The notes under the pieces: model-generated | What the model was told of the DNA's origin: nothing | Database searches by the model: none | The model's input: the letters and a program-made list of their open reading frames with translations, nothing else | In this document: in pieces, positions 37,401-50,700 of the stretch | Numbering within the stretch: position 1 is the first letter of the stretch | How the letters are laid out: every line of letters begins with the position of its first letter | Origin: Acanthosoma haemorrhoidale | Lineage: Eukaryota > Arthropoda > Insecta > Hemiptera > Acanthosomatidae | Assembly (NCBI GenBank): GCA_930367205.1 | Contig: OV884011.1 | Location: 91,559,474-91,623,473, forward strand | Length of the DNA: 64,000 bases | Direction: 5' to 3' | Translations under genes and position numbers: made by a program

Positions 37401-39609
37401 AGTTAATATTTTAATTCTTGAAGAATGTGTAACTGTTACATATTTTATTTTATCTTTTGTTATTTTAATTTGTATAGTTAAATATGCTAAATAAATATTT
37501 GTTCTTAAGGAGCAGTTTCAGGATAATTAAGTTATTATTATAGAAGTTCACAAGCTCCTTATCGGGAGCCATCTGGTTCATCCAAGTTTTATTTATGGGA
37601 TAGTGTACTTAATTATACTACTAGTTGATCTTGAGATTGGTTGCTTTGCCATTTTTTGCCTATTAGATTACAATTTGTTTTATGGCTACCAAATTTTTTC
37701 TTGGTTACCAAAAGTTTGTTTTGGTTACCAAAACTAAATTCTATTTTTGGTGCTCTGGCTTGGGTGTCTCCCTAAATCGCTTGAGCCTGGCTTTGGGCAA
37801 GTGATGTACACCGCGTCTCCCGGCGACTTCATGCTGGTTGTATCCTTCCTCTATCAATACCACAGCCCTAACACAATTGTATTCATTTAAATGCCTTACT
37901 AGAGCCATTAAAGAAAATTAAAAACGTTTACAAAGAGTATATAAAGAGAAAGAAAGAGTAAGAGCGAATTTTATGACTTTGTATATTGGATGGATCAAAT
38001 ACTACTGTTTTTGAAAAAGGGATGCAAGAGTAAACAAAGCATCAGTCACAATTTATATTTACACTGATATCTAAATACCAATAGTTAATCAAAATAAAAG
38101 CGAAAGATAATTTATTTAATTATAACTAAAACAAATTGAGTGATGCGTTCATTTTGTCCATCAGTGTATTTAATTTCTGCCAAAGAATGTTACCAGGAAA
38201 ATGCTCTTCCACAACAATTAAATAGCCATGGCCATGTTCATTTTTAAGATGAATGTTTACAATTGAGGATACACAAAATATTCCATTTGTGCAACCATGC
38301 CAAGGTCTAAAGCCTAATTGTTCCTACGATGGTAGCATCAAAATCAAGACAATGATTGTATATATTGTTGTGATATTTGATATTATAAACTTTATATATC
38401 AAGAATTTTAAATAAAAAGGGCGTTATTCAAATCATATATCAAGAAGGCGAAAATAAAAACAATTGAGAGAGGATGGAAAAACAAAATGGCTATTAGTTG
38501 TTGTGGTTCTGAGAGAACAAACACAGGCATACTCTAGTTCTGGGATCAGCCTGTGATACATGTATCTGAGTAAAGTGATGTAATAAAAATTTCTTTAAGT
38601 TATTTGTTGTTTGGACTTGAAGCGGAACGGAAGAGAAGTTGCACCAGGAAGAAGTGTTAATTTTGATTAAATAAAGAAGACCATTGAAGAAGATAAGGGA
38701 AAGAAAAAAATAGACAAGTATATTTATATAAATAGTAATAAGTTTTTGTTTATTTGTAATTAAATTCATCTTTTGCCAGAATTATTTTTTGTTAGCAGAA
38801 CCTAAAAAACCTTAGATAATAAGTAAAAGATATAAATTAAAAGATAAATCTAAAAATTAAAATTACGATATCTTTAAAAAACGTAATAATATGTGGGGAT
38901 AAATAACCCTTGTGGTTAAGCCCCAAACAAAAAACATTTCTTGCTCTTCAAAATTTTTTATCTTTAAAGGCACATTCCTCTGCAACCCAATCTTCCTGAT
39001 GAATCCGAACACTGTTATTACCTGAGGCAGGTCTTCCTTATCTGTCATCTCGGTTTATTCTTTTACACTCTTAGCAATTGCATATCTTACTTAGTTATCT
39101 ATGTACCTTGGACTTTCTCCCAGTTCCTAAAATGGCTTTAATCCCCCTCCTTAAGGGCCCAAGGACTAACATATGTTAGCTGTCATATTCCACACCTCTT
39201 CTAATCCTCACTTTATAGTAACACCCAATAAGGACATGATTTAATTTTCAAATTCATAATGTTGAAGCAACATGCCTGTGTGTGCAAATTCGTCATGGCC
39301 CCTTTCCGAATTTGATAGGTGTAACAATCTAGGCTACTTCCCAGGATTGATCTATATCTCCCATTTTTCATGGTTAATTGAAAAGCTTTGCTATCTTTGA
39401 ACCTGTGATATTCAGAGGAGTAATATTTATGTAGTTTTCTCAATTTTATTTATTGAATGCATTTATCTATAGTTACTAATTTTTTTATTTGTTTTAGGTT
39501 ACATGATATTGAGTGTTTCAAATCGATTATTTCTGACGTCAAATTTACCTCTGATGCTCTAGGCTTTATTACTGATGCTGTACAAAGAAAATTGTATTCT
39601 GATGTGTAA
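34444..39609 (+). CDS. SLX9: Ribosome biogenesis protein SLX9 homologue (FAM207A family), three exons
   Basis: Nucleolar protein of the 40S pre-ribosome, implicated in 18S rRNA processing and 40S export in yeast and human. Exons are 34444-34918, 36184-36433 and 39498-39609, joined by GT-AG introns of phases 1 and 2, giving 278 codons. The start ATG gives MGKTRRARTKYH, matching the family N-terminus MGKxRxLRxxxH. A central basic stretch KEDKRELRRNLFIK, continuing across the junction into KIDAIHQ, matches the family core KKEKRQLRRERWLQKIEAI. The end (KKQQM joined to LHDIECFKSIISDVKF, then DALGFITDAVQ) matches the family's C-terminal helix. The acidic Asn/Ser-rich linker after the N-terminus is longer than in human (230 residues). 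Polyadenylation candidates AATAAA lie near 39657 and 39788. Intron 1 carries a foldback MITE; intron 2 a gag relic and an RTE fragment. Confidence 0.85.
35636..35847. repeat. Foldback MITE-like element in SLX9 intron 1
   Basis: The two ends are inverted repeats of about 75 bp with mismatches. The left side reads GCTGGAACTGCCTGTGGTAG and the right side is its complement (CTACCGTTGGGCAGTTCCAGC), extending outwards to TGTTTAGGTA / TGTCTAAAGGTA. The central loop is about 70-85 bp. No coding capacity. A target-site duplication is not evident. Confidence 0.65.
37013..37330 (+). pseudogene. LTR-retrotransposon gag relic in SLX9 intron 2
   Basis: The first frame contains YEFIKDCSGCEDAKKVLKAL, like the gag segment in which each capsid unit ends in 'AW..L...Y'. 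A second frame continues with LKTLSKDCNFKAVTSDQ and then RHESILDVFI, the next conserved gag block. The frame changes near 37170. No protease or pol follows. Confidence 0.6.
37681..37740. repeat. Three-unit tandem repeat, exact 20-bp period
   Basis: Three consecutive 20-bp units each contain T(T/A)GG(T/C)TACCAAA (at 37682, 37701 and 37721). The core GGTTACC is itself palindromic. It may be an LTR or transposon sub-terminal array; no larger context is recognised. Confidence 0.75.
38126..38314 (-). pseudogene. RTE-type reverse transcriptase fragment
   Basis: The 63 codons up to a TAG stop start with GFRPWHGCTNGIFCV, like RTE-clade GFRPGRGCTDxIF, and continue to NILWQKLNTLMDKM, the block after the first catalytic motif. 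The catalytic DFxKAFD region is replaced by LIVVEEHFPG. The fragment is open but has neither flank of an RT. It lies in SLX9 intron 2 on the opposite strand. Confidence 0.6.
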
Positions 39610-41764
39610 ACTTTTCAATGTATATATAGTAGTATGTATATAGTTCAATGTATATAAATAAAACAATGTTGATCATACTATGTAAATATAACATAATTGT
39701 TAAAATGTAAATTATATGTGTATTTTAAAATTAAACCAGTTTGTAATGAGCTAAGCTCTTAAAATGTTTTATGTAAAATACTGTGTAATTGTAATAAATT
39801 AATTTTTTTATATCTTTATTTTTTTGTAAGTAAATTGGGCATTTTTTGGTTTGTAAGTAATTAAGAAATGCTTTGAAGAATCTTTTTTTTTTTTCTGATG
39901 GGTTTTAAAGCCTTACTTACTACTTGGCTCCTTATGAGATTTCAATTTCTGCTGACGAATATTGATTCATTTTTACCAGGTAAAGAAATCTTTTATTATA
40001 CTTTATATTGTAGCACTCATACACCAATTGATTTTAAATTATGAAAATTCATTGATTTTACCTGTCTTAATACTGTATATGCTTGAAGGGATACCTGGTT
40101 GAAAGAATATACGATAACCCATACATTTGTTTTATAGTGAAATGATTTATTAGTAGGGAATGTAATTGAAATTATGCTTTACATTGGTTTTATATCACAA
40201 TTCTGCTGTTTAATAATTAATTTAAATGAGCTCAAAGGTTATTTACCCAAATGTTATATATGATCTTCAGTGTTGTGCTACTGTCTTTAAGGAGTTGTTC
40301 TGGCGGCCTGGTGCCAGCATTCCAGAGGTGTTAGTGGGGTCCTAAATACTGAATTACTGTGAAGAATACTGAAAACTGATGAAAGAATGTGAGACCAAGG
40401 GAAACCTTTACTTGTTGGCCATCTTCCTAATTGTCTCTCTTTTTAATAAAAAAACCTCTTTTTTTTATAAATTACCAGAATGGATAGTACCACGTCTTTG
40501 GTCAGGAAAAGCCGCATTTTGTCTGTCATAAAGGTCCACATTCCTTCATGTGCATGTTATAAATTATTATTATTTTATTTTGTCCTTCATTAGTTAGTAT
40601 CTCGAGATGAGAGGTTGCACATCTTAATATATTACTGTATTACCAATTTGTGGTACTGCTGAAATATAGTGAGTTGCTGCAATACACATACAGATAAATC
40701 AATAAGCCTTGGACATACAGTTGTTCGTTTGGATCTAATTCCCATGTAAAAGCTTGATAGTTGGTTGTATTTTTAATGCACATTCAGGATAAATCATATT
40801 CTATCTTCAATCATTTGTTGAAATAATGAATGGTAAGTTAATATAAAAACAAGCCAGCATTGGAGATGTTCTTGCTTCTAATTAATTGTAATTCACTAGT
40901 TGAAATAGTCAGTTAAATGGTACTTGGGAGTTCTTCAATTGTTATGAAGGAAGAGATTTGGTGGTGAAGAGGAAGACAGAGATTCAACATTCAGGCTAGG
41001 AGGGTTATGTCCTACAATGGCATTGGTGAAGGCTTGGACAGATGTGAAGCTGATATGTTTGTATCATTTGTGTTAATAATGTGGTCTATAGTAAAATAAG
41101 ATAAGCTACTCCAAGAAGAAAACTGACAATGTCATAACTTATTAATAATTACTTTTGAAAATATGTTATTCTTTTTTGTGTAAATAATCGTCTTTTAAGT
41201 TTTTGTAAACAGCATTATTAATACAAAAGATATAATAATAACTAACTGACTGCATCATAATAAACCTTGAGGTTTTAAAGTGTAGAGACAAGTACTTAAT
41301 AAACACAATTTTTAATTTGAAGTATGAAGTAATACATTTTATAATCATTTATTTAAAAACAAATTATGCAGGCCATTCTTAGCTGTAAAGATTATTTCTG
41401 CCCTAGAACTCTGTCTCACCCACTGTTTTTGTCCTCCTCTTATTTGGGATTGTTATCCCAATACGGGATTGTTCCTGATCATTGGATATCCAATGTAGTT
41501 GAGATTAGTGCCCCGTTTTAATCTCTTGGTTAATATCGGTCGTGCACCTTGGTTTATTCTCTCAAATCAATCTTTATTGTTCAATTAATTAAAACTAAAC
41601 ATTATGCAAAAACAACAATTTAAAACTATAGTAATATTAATTTGCAATATATAAAGATGAACAATGGAACAAACATATTATTAAGCTATTTAGAATTTCT
41701 TGGAACTATTCAAAAGTATAGTAAACAGAATTATATCCCCTTCTCCAACTGCAACTAAAATCCT
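39610..41764. other. Intergenic, no gene recognised
   Basis: AT-rich 3' flank of SLX9. All open frames are short and show no family motif on either strand. Poly-T and AT-rich stretches only. I see no RNA gene or repeat with a second copy in this window. Confidence 0.5.
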
Positions 41765-42573
41765 TTATTTACTGTTATAATTTATTAATATATTTACAGT
41801 AACTCCACTCCATCTTTTCTTTTTCACAGCTTCAACCAATCCTTCTTTGAGTTTATACTGTTCTTGTCTTCCTCTTCCTTTGACTCGGGATGTCTTTTGC
41901 TCTCTTAGATATTTTGTAATAAGCCGGTCCCTGTAGCATCTTCTATTCTTGAACAAAGACGAGAAATTTCTTGTAATTGTGCTTGTAGATTACAAGTCAG
42001 ATTTTGAAAGGTTCCAAAGTCTTGTTTTGGCCTGTTCCAAGGCATGACATGTTCCTTAATGTCTTTGTCTCCACAGTGAGGACATATCGGACTATCTGCT
42101 CCCTTAACTTTTTGAAATTTTCAATGGAATCTCCCATAGCCTGTCACAACCTGTGTACTCCAGTAATTTGGGGAGATCCATGTTACTTTCAACTCCTAAC
42201 CATTGGGAAAAACCTACGCAAGGTCCTCCCTTTGGCGACAAAGTCCATTGGAAGTTCTATTCTTCTTGATCAACATGCAAATGTGAGCCTTGCACAGTTC
42301 TTGAATCAGAATTACATGGTATTTCGTGGATAGCTCAGCTGCCACCACCCTCCTTTCCTTGGGATTAACTTGCACAACACGAAATCGAAAAGTCACTGCC
42401 TTATTGTTTTGTTTCAATGATGGCATCAACTCCTTTTCAGTGGATTTGACATGACCTGGATACCAGGATCTTGACGGTTTATGATTGTCCAACCCATTAC
42501 ATTTAACATAATGTATTATGGAAGAAACTCTGTATCTGCAATTACGGTGATTAACAAAATAAAAAGAAATCAT
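41765..42573 (-). mobile_element. R1-like non-LTR retrotransposon, internally deleted relic
   Basis: The high part encodes an endonuclease start with FRVVQVNPKERRVVAAEL and YHVILIQEL (about 42300-42400), like R1-type 'LRVLQINLGRSRAA…'. At about 42050-42180 the frame switches to the extreme pol C-terminus with TGYGRFH and SPICPHCGDKDIKEHV, the C-x2-C…H zinc motif after RT. The whole RT is deleted between them. The decayed DNA at 42574-44430 probably contains its ORF1. Confidence 0.6.
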
Positions 42574-44728
42574 CCCACATTTATGGTGTCCATGATTTTT
42601 TTTTCACCTTTTCACTGCCTTAGCACCATATCAATATTTTATCACTTAAGTTACTGTTGTACCAGTTTTTCAATCAATTTTATATAGTACCACCAAAAGC
42701 CACATTACCAATTTTCCTTCATGATTACAATGGTATAACATATAAAAAAAACTAAACTTTATATAATAAGAAATAATAATAATAATATCTAGAATAGGAT
42801 AACTTAATTTTGTCAGTGGTGAGAAGTTGGAAACAACAATCCTTTACCTATGATTTACATTATATACTTATTCGTTCTTCTAGTTATAGCCTAAAACTTA
42901 TTTATACTCTTATAACTACTTACACTTATTGGAATTTATACATATATATCCAAACTTAGTTAAGATATTACTAATGAAAACCTAATATTAAACCTTTGCC
43001 TTAATCTTATAAATCTAAATCTTTAATTAATTTTCTAAAGGGATTGTTATTGCTCATCTTTTCAATTGTATCTCTTCATAGTCCTAGAAATTTTGTGAAT
43101 GCCCTGCTTTATCCAGCTATCCATATTTTCAAATCGAAAGGAAGTCGGTAATATTTGTATTTGCGCCCAGCAACATTTGGATCTAAGTACTACTTGTCAC
43201 TAAGCTGGATAATTCTATATTCCAGCATCTTCTGTACTTTGAATTTTACCAATTTCTTTTTATGGAATTAAATAGGATTATATTTAATCCTACAATGGAT
43301 TTCATCTGTTACCTTGAGGTGGTATTTATAATCTAAATATGCCATTCCCCAGCTTACTTGTTCTAAATTGTTTTTCATTTCTGCAATTTGATTTCTGTCT
43401 TGCTCATCCATATTCTATATCGCTTACTCGAGTGACTAGATCTAGATGTCCGCCATGGGTTTCTTCTTGTCCTTCTTCCATTTTTCTAGTTCTTTACCTT
43501 GTTGGCCTACAAATCTTTTAAAATTTTCATTTAGCTCTTCCCTCACCTGGGTAACTTTTGTATCTTATGTTATTCATACCTTGTAACATGGTTTTATTAT
43601 CTTCTTTAAATCCATCCCACAATGCTTTATTCTTATTTTATTTTCAGTCTCCTGCTTCTTTCTTCCCTAACATTTCCTATATCTTTCCCTATATACTTTA
43701 GATTTTTATTTGATTCCTCTTGTTTTTTTAATTAATTCTTCAAAATTTTTATTCACGATTTCTTATCCCCTTTCTATCCCTTTTATTTTTTCCATTATGA
43801 TATATATGGTAAATGGTTGTGATATATTATATGTACCCTTTCTGGCTTGAGCTAACCTCAATGAGGTGCTGTTGACTTCTCATCGACTTTCTTCGACGGT
43901 ACTATAGGTCTCTGGAGTCATTTTCAAACTGGAAAATCAACAAGGTCAATCTCATTACTCTCAACCCACAACCAACATCTGAAGACCAAACTCAAAGAAA
44001 AATGCACTAGGAATATTCATTTCAAGAATTGAGAATAGTAAAAATTAATTATTGATCAGAATTGATAACTCACTGTTTTGCGTTTGGCCAGCTACATGCT
44101 ATAATCCGTTTACCTCTTCGAATAAATGTGATCTGATATTAATGAATACCTCTAACTCAGTTCCAAGGTAGACGTTTCTTTGCCATCCTAGTCTTCAGCC
44201 CCGAATCCGTTCCGGCTTTCAATGGGCCAGCGGCCGCTTCCATTGTAGCAGACTCAAAAGAAGACCTACTGACTAAGTCAACCTCACTACCATTGCCATG
44301 GATGGCAATTGTATCTTGAGGTGGCTACTTATTCGACGAAGAACGCATTCTATATTGCTTTATTCCATAGCTACTCAGCTTCTCTCGCAAGACAGTGAAT
44401 TCGACCTCCAAAACTCCACAAAGAACCGGATGTAACCACGGGTCTACGTTAGTTAGTTAGGGTGATAATAATAAAGTCAGGAAGATCTTCGGCGAGAGTA
44501 CGTAGATTTAACTTGCATAACTGTACTTATAATTTCACAAAAAAAAAAATGAATGTGCAACAGTCATATTAATTTATCATATATTTTATGATTTCAGCGT
44601 GACTTGATGAATTAAATTTTGTACAATCATGTTCAAATAAACAAGATCTTGGCAAGTGATGTTCACTATTGTTATCAAATGTGATAAGAGAGCTGTTATC
44701 AACGAATTATCTTCTTATAGAGCTGCAG
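42574..44728. other. Intergenic, likely decayed retroelement ORF1 plus P450 5' flank
   Basis: The minus strand of 43000-43860 reads as a Lys/Glu-rich, coiled-coil-like sequence with many stops, as in old non-LTR ORF1. 43850-44430 is GC-richer and may be the element's 5' end. From 44450 the AT-rich sequence is the 5' flank of the P450 gene. No intact gene is seen. Confidence 0.4.
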
Positions 44729-44733
44729 TCAGT
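44729..44733 (+). promoter_or_regulatory. Arthropod initiator TCAGT of the P450 gene (candidate)
   Basis: TCAGT, the arthropod initiator consensus, lies 48 bp before the start codon at 44781. Only a weak AT-rich element (GAATTAT) lies about 25 bp upstream. Use as a start site is inference. Confidence 0.35.
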
Positions 44734-44780
44734 ACGTTGAGCTGTACAGTTTGGATCAGATGTACTGATTTTCATTTGCG

Positions 44781-47700
44781 ATGAATCTTGTCTTCGAAAT
44801 ATTAAAGGACAACTGGCTATTCTGGTCAACATGTTTGGCTGTCTCTCTATATCTACTTTTGACAATTAACCACAGATACTGGTCTTCTCGAAACGTAATA
44901 TTTTTCCGCCCAGCTCCACTTTTCGGAAATTCTTTCAGAACAGCTTTCAGTATTGTTCCTTCACACGAAGCGCAGCAGGAACAATACAACCATTTTTCAG
45001 GCAAGGAAAAAAACCTTATTACTTACTTGAAATATTATTTATATAATATAACATTAGTTTTTTTTTTAACAACAAAATGCTTAACAGAGTTTAAGGGTTG
45101 CATTTGAGCAAGTCAAGTCATGATTTGGTTCTCACAGACCTGTCGTTTTAAGGACAGAGTTTGACATCTTTTGCTATGCCCATCTCTTCTAATAAATTTT
45201 CCACTTTTACGCATAAAATTAGGCCTTTAATTTCTTTACCATAGAAATGAACTTGAATCAGACAGTTTTTTTCTTGTCTATAATTTTCTTTTTCCTATTG
45301 AATCATATTCGGTTTTCATTAAATAATTAAACAATAGACATATCTATTCCACAGGCGTTGCGGCCCTCTAGGTTTTACGACTATAATACCAACAACCATC
45401 CAATTATCGTGCAGTACTAGCAATTTAAAGTACAGCGGAAATCTTAGTGGAGCTTATCAGCACCCAGATATATTCCCTGGATTTTATTAATTAATTTATA
45501 TTATTATTTTATGTACACGTATATTGATATTATGATATTTTACATTGCTAGGATTTCAAGGTAACCAACCGGCCACTTCTAGCCTTATGCGTGCTTAGTC
45601 CTTACATTATTCGACAATTATCTTTAATCAATCATAGGTTTAATAAGTTATTAATTTTCTCTTCATTTAATTTTGATTCCCTAGGGCTTCCTTATGGTGG
45701 AATATGGAGCTTCTGGAAACCAAAATTAATGGTCAGAGATCCACGTCTCCTTGAGCACATAATGATCAAGGACTTCTCATTTTTCACGGACCGTGATACT
45801 AATGTCGATACCAAGACGGACCCTTTGGGGAATCACCTTGTCAACGTAAACGGCAATACATGGAGACTTATGAGGAACAAACTTACTCCGGTTTTCAGCT
45901 CGGGTAAACTGAAGTCAATGGTTCAGCAGATAATCGACTGCTCTGATGATATTGTAAACTATATTGAGGAACAAAGTACTGCTGGAAAACCTCTGGAGGT
46001 TAGTGAAATCTGTGACTTATTCTGTTACAACCTCGTGTAGGGATCCCACTTGTGGGTTTCATTCAAAACTTTGTCTAAAACATATCAATAAAAATCCTAA
46101 TGATATTTTTAGAATTCAATTTGCATAAATTAACATCCAACACACTAACAAAAAACTAAAATATTAATATAATACGAAAATTATGTAAAAGTAATAAAAA
46201 AACAACAACATTAGAGTAGAATCCATAGTTTTTGGGGCCGAGACACTCCCAATGCCCTTTAACATGAGGTATAAAAAGGTGTAAAAAATAAAATGTCCAA
46301 AATGAAATTAGTGTTTTATCAATAGTGTTGTTTCGTTCGCTAAGCTGACAGTTCCAATGATATTGGAACTCCGTAGAACCTTGACGTCTCAGGGACAGTA
46401 TATTAATTAATATAAAGTAGATTTGAGATCGCCATGTTTTGCCCATGGGCTGCTTGCTCAAGGGTGGGTTCACCCAACAATTTATTTTTCCTTTCTCCTT
46501 ATATGAATTTATTGTAGTTTATAATAAAGTTTTGAATTAAATTAATATTATGCCTGCAATAATGCCTGCGTGCCATATACGCAAAAACTTACGAACAATG
46601 CAGTAGGCATCAAATTAAACTTAAATAACACTCATCGCTACACCAGCAACCCAATATGTAACACAACCTACCGAGAACTAGATAAAATGGCAACAATTTA
46701 AATAGGGGTAAATCGACCATGGTAGTATATATAGCCTGGAAATCATCAGTATTAATGATAAAAGTTTGATTACTCGCAACTTTGTTGTATTTTCATGTCT
46801 AGGGTCTCATTTATCAGTGCTTTTAAGACTTCCACAAAATTTCGCATTGGTCCTAGTTGCTATGATTTTCAGTAGCTGAATTCTTTTTCGAAAGCTTTTT
46901 TTGATAGCTGCCCCTTTTTACGTATGCCAACCTTTCTCCCATTATACTTAAGTACAGTCACAAACTTTGCACCTTAATCTAAACACTCCCAAACATAAAA
47001 ATCCTAGGGTCTTTCAATTAATTATTTCGATTTATTATACGGGTTGTCTTCACGTTGGTATGTGCTACTTTGCAACCACTTTTCCTTAGGTATTGACTAT
47101 TTTTTTCATAGATACCACCCAAATGACTGATACAGCTCAATAATTAGGCAGTTATTCCCGGATAAAAACCATGCCTTTCGGTAGGCTGTTCAAGTAGTCA
47201 ATTTCTACATTAAATTTTAAATTAATTAATTAATTAATTAATTTTAAAAAAGTACATTTTAAATTATTTTTAAAAGTTTTTTAATACGGTGTACTGAAGG
47301 TTCCAACATTGCAGGTTTAAATTAGTCCGTAGCATTTTTACGCGAGGGTAGATGAAGGGGCATTGGTCCAATACTGTGGGATTTGTCGTTTCCGAGATCA
47401 GTAAGAGGTTATAACGATTGTTACAAATAAAATGTATTTTAAAAACTGGTTAGAGAATTGTATAAGTAATTGAAGACTAAAGATCGGGTGATTCCAATTA
47501 AATCATTCATTGGAATAACTAAATATTTTATTTCATTGACTTGAATTGGGATGCAATTTAATTACTGAAACTAACAGATTTAATTACTCTATCAAAATCT
47601 GAGTATACTGCATTGGCCTAAAGTTATAATAAAAATAAGAGTGCTTGATATTGATTTAATTTGATCCTGCCCCAATTAATTCTAATCCAAAAACAAATCT

Positions 47701-50700
47701 CGTTTTCATCAATGGAAGGAATTCAGATAGTAAAACGGAATTTGCGATAAGAAATGTTTTCTATTTACATAGCTAAAAATATTAAATAAAATAAAAATAT
47801 AATCAAATCAAATTGTGGGTGATTACACTAAACATATAAACTAAATTCTAAAATTCTAGTGCTCAAAATTACATCGGTGTCTTCATTGAAGAGCGGTAAA
47901 ATCTCGAGCCCACTTTCCGGAGTCCCCCCCTTCGTCCTCCTTTTCAAAAAGTGGCTTCCACCCTATTCCTTCTTCTCCTAGCATACTGACCTGCCTTCCG
48001 GCCGAAGCTGAAGAACGGTCCCCTCTTTGATCTTTTTGATGAAAAAAGGGGTTTTATTCACACCTCCTTTAACCTTGCGAATTAGCTAACTTTTCACCTT
48101 CCTATTCGTGTTTAGCCGGATATCACCCCATTCTGTCCTCCAGCCCCTCTGGCTTTGACTGTATTTAATTTTCTTAATTCTATTATCTTCGACATTATAT
48201 CTATGTGACGAGTTACACATATAACATTTCCCTGCTATTACGGATATTGATATTATTGTTTACGAGAAGTTCATTGTTCTCGTTTTTTTTTTTTAAGGTA
48301 AGGGACCAAATGGCTGGATTCACAATGGACGTCATTGGGTCGTGTGCTTTTGGGCTCAACATTCAAGCAGTGCGTGATCCGGATTCGTTATTTAGAAAGC
48401 TCGGAAAAAGTATATTTGCACCATCAACAAAGACGAAACTTCGTTTGGCTTTACGTGCTCAATTTGGCTTCATACTTCGATTCATCCGATGGGGAAGAAT
48501 GCCAAAAAAGTATCAAGAGTTTTTTGTAAACACTGTAAAAAGCACTCTAAAATACAGGGAAGAAAATAATGTTCACAGGAATGACTTTATTCAGCTTATG
48601 ATGGAGATCAGAAAAGACGAAGAAAATCATTTTAAAGATGGTTCTTTATCAGAAAGTAAGTTGCTTATTTAAAGAAAATAACTGAATAACAATTTGTCGT
48701 TTAGTTCACCCTAATATATTAGAATTATTAAAAAATTTGTTTTCAGTTCTTATGACTGATACCACAATAACGGCAAATGCTTTCGTATTTCTTTTGGCTG
48801 GATATGAAACGACAGCCACAACATTGGGCTACATGCTCTACGAACTGTCCGAAAATCAAGATATTCAAGAAAAAGTATATAATGAAGTGGTGAATACATT
48901 AAAAAGACACAAGGGCGAACTGAATTGGGATACTTTAAAAGATATGACCTATATTGAGCAAGTAATATCAGGTAAACTATAAAATAATTAAATTTTATAA
49001 AATACAAAATTATCTCTCATTTTATATCTAGTGTCGTGAACCCAACATTAGTTTTCACGATGAAACTCATTAATATTTGTAGCGAGTGTAATAAAAATCT
49101 GACTAAGCAGAAATCATGGGGAAATAAGGGAATTATTCCATATCTTGTAGCACCATACATTACGTTAAGAAACCATAGTTTATTATGAACCTAATTTGGT
49201 CCGAAACTGTCAATAAATATAAATCTCTTAGGTAATTAGATAAATATATGTATAATAAACCTCACATTTGTTTTATGTTCAGAGAGAGAAGATTTTTTGT
49301 ATTTTCGTCATCTTCATCCACTTCCCACCTAGCACGGTAACATCAGTAGCACATTGTTTATGTTAGTTAGTGTTAATATGATAAATGAAAGTAGAAAGTT
49401 AAAATTTTTGGGAGTGGAGTTAATGTCTATTCAGCTGTGTTGAAAATTAAGTACAGAGCACTGATGATCGTTTGAGGTAAGGCTTCTAAACTGATAAATA
49501 AATAATTTTATGACGGATTTAGTTCATTATCTTACGCAAAACATAAACGAGATTGTCACGACTTCCGAATTTCTAACCCCCCTTCCCCAGATTTCCTCCC
49601 TCTTATACCTATATTTTTTTGTTTATTTACAGGTTCGCCCAATATTTAGCTTAACAACTGCTTACTACGTTGAATAATATCGTGGGGTTCCCGCCTCAGT
49701 CATTTTATCCCTTCCTCTCCCTTAACCCTTTAAGTTCCTATTCGATGTATCGCGTTTAGCATACATACTGTTCAGTACCTAGCACAAATTAATACTGTGT
49801 TTGCGAATACCTAACTTCCTATGGTTCCTATGCATTAAATTTGGCATGAATTATTTTTACCTACTTCAGAAAATCCATGGAGATCGTGAGTTCTAGATTT
49901 CTACAGGTGATTGATCGTGGCTTTAGTAATAATAAGTAGTAGTTTTTATTAATTTCTTGCTTTGTGAATTTCGAAATTATTGGCTGTGTGTTGAGGGTGT
50001 AGAGTATGTAAATCTGGCTTTAATAATTTATACCGGAACGCTTTCGACGTTGCAGCTGTGTAGAAACAACGGGTGCTTTGTTTAATATCTTAAAATTCAA
50101 TTTAAATATCATGTAGCTATACACATAAATAATAATAATTTTGTGTATATTAATTTTGTTTTAGAAACATTAAGGAAACACCCACCAGTGACAGCAGTAG
50201 CTAGGAAATCTGTCAAGCCTTATAAAATTCCTAACAGCGATTTGGAGTTACCCGAACACTCAGTTGTGGTAATTCCAGTATATTCCATTCACCATGACCC
50301 CCAATATTACCCTGAGCCAGAGAGGTTTAATCCTGATAGATTTTCAGAAGAAAATAAGCACAAATTGGTCAAATGTACATTTCTACCTTTTGGGGAAGGA
50401 CCAAGGATATGCATTGGTAAAGTTTACATTTAGATTGACACTTATTGAACACCTTAGTTTTTGACTTAGTATTTATATTATACACATTTCAAAGTAATAT
50501 TTTTTCAACAGTCAATACATTCATGAATATAAAGCGTACCAGAAAAATTGTTAAACAAATAGGAAACGAAATGGTGATAGAAAATAAGTAATTTCATTAT
50601 ACCACTTATCAAATTATGTTAACAAATGTCATTAATAGGTATTATTGCTGGTTTTGGGTGGGTTTTAACAATGAAATAAAACACTAGCCCTTACTAAGTC

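Noticed and set aside
48750..49007. Minus-strand frame across P450 exon 4
   Set aside because: Shadow of the I-helix exon; the plus strand carries AGYETT and valid splice sites.
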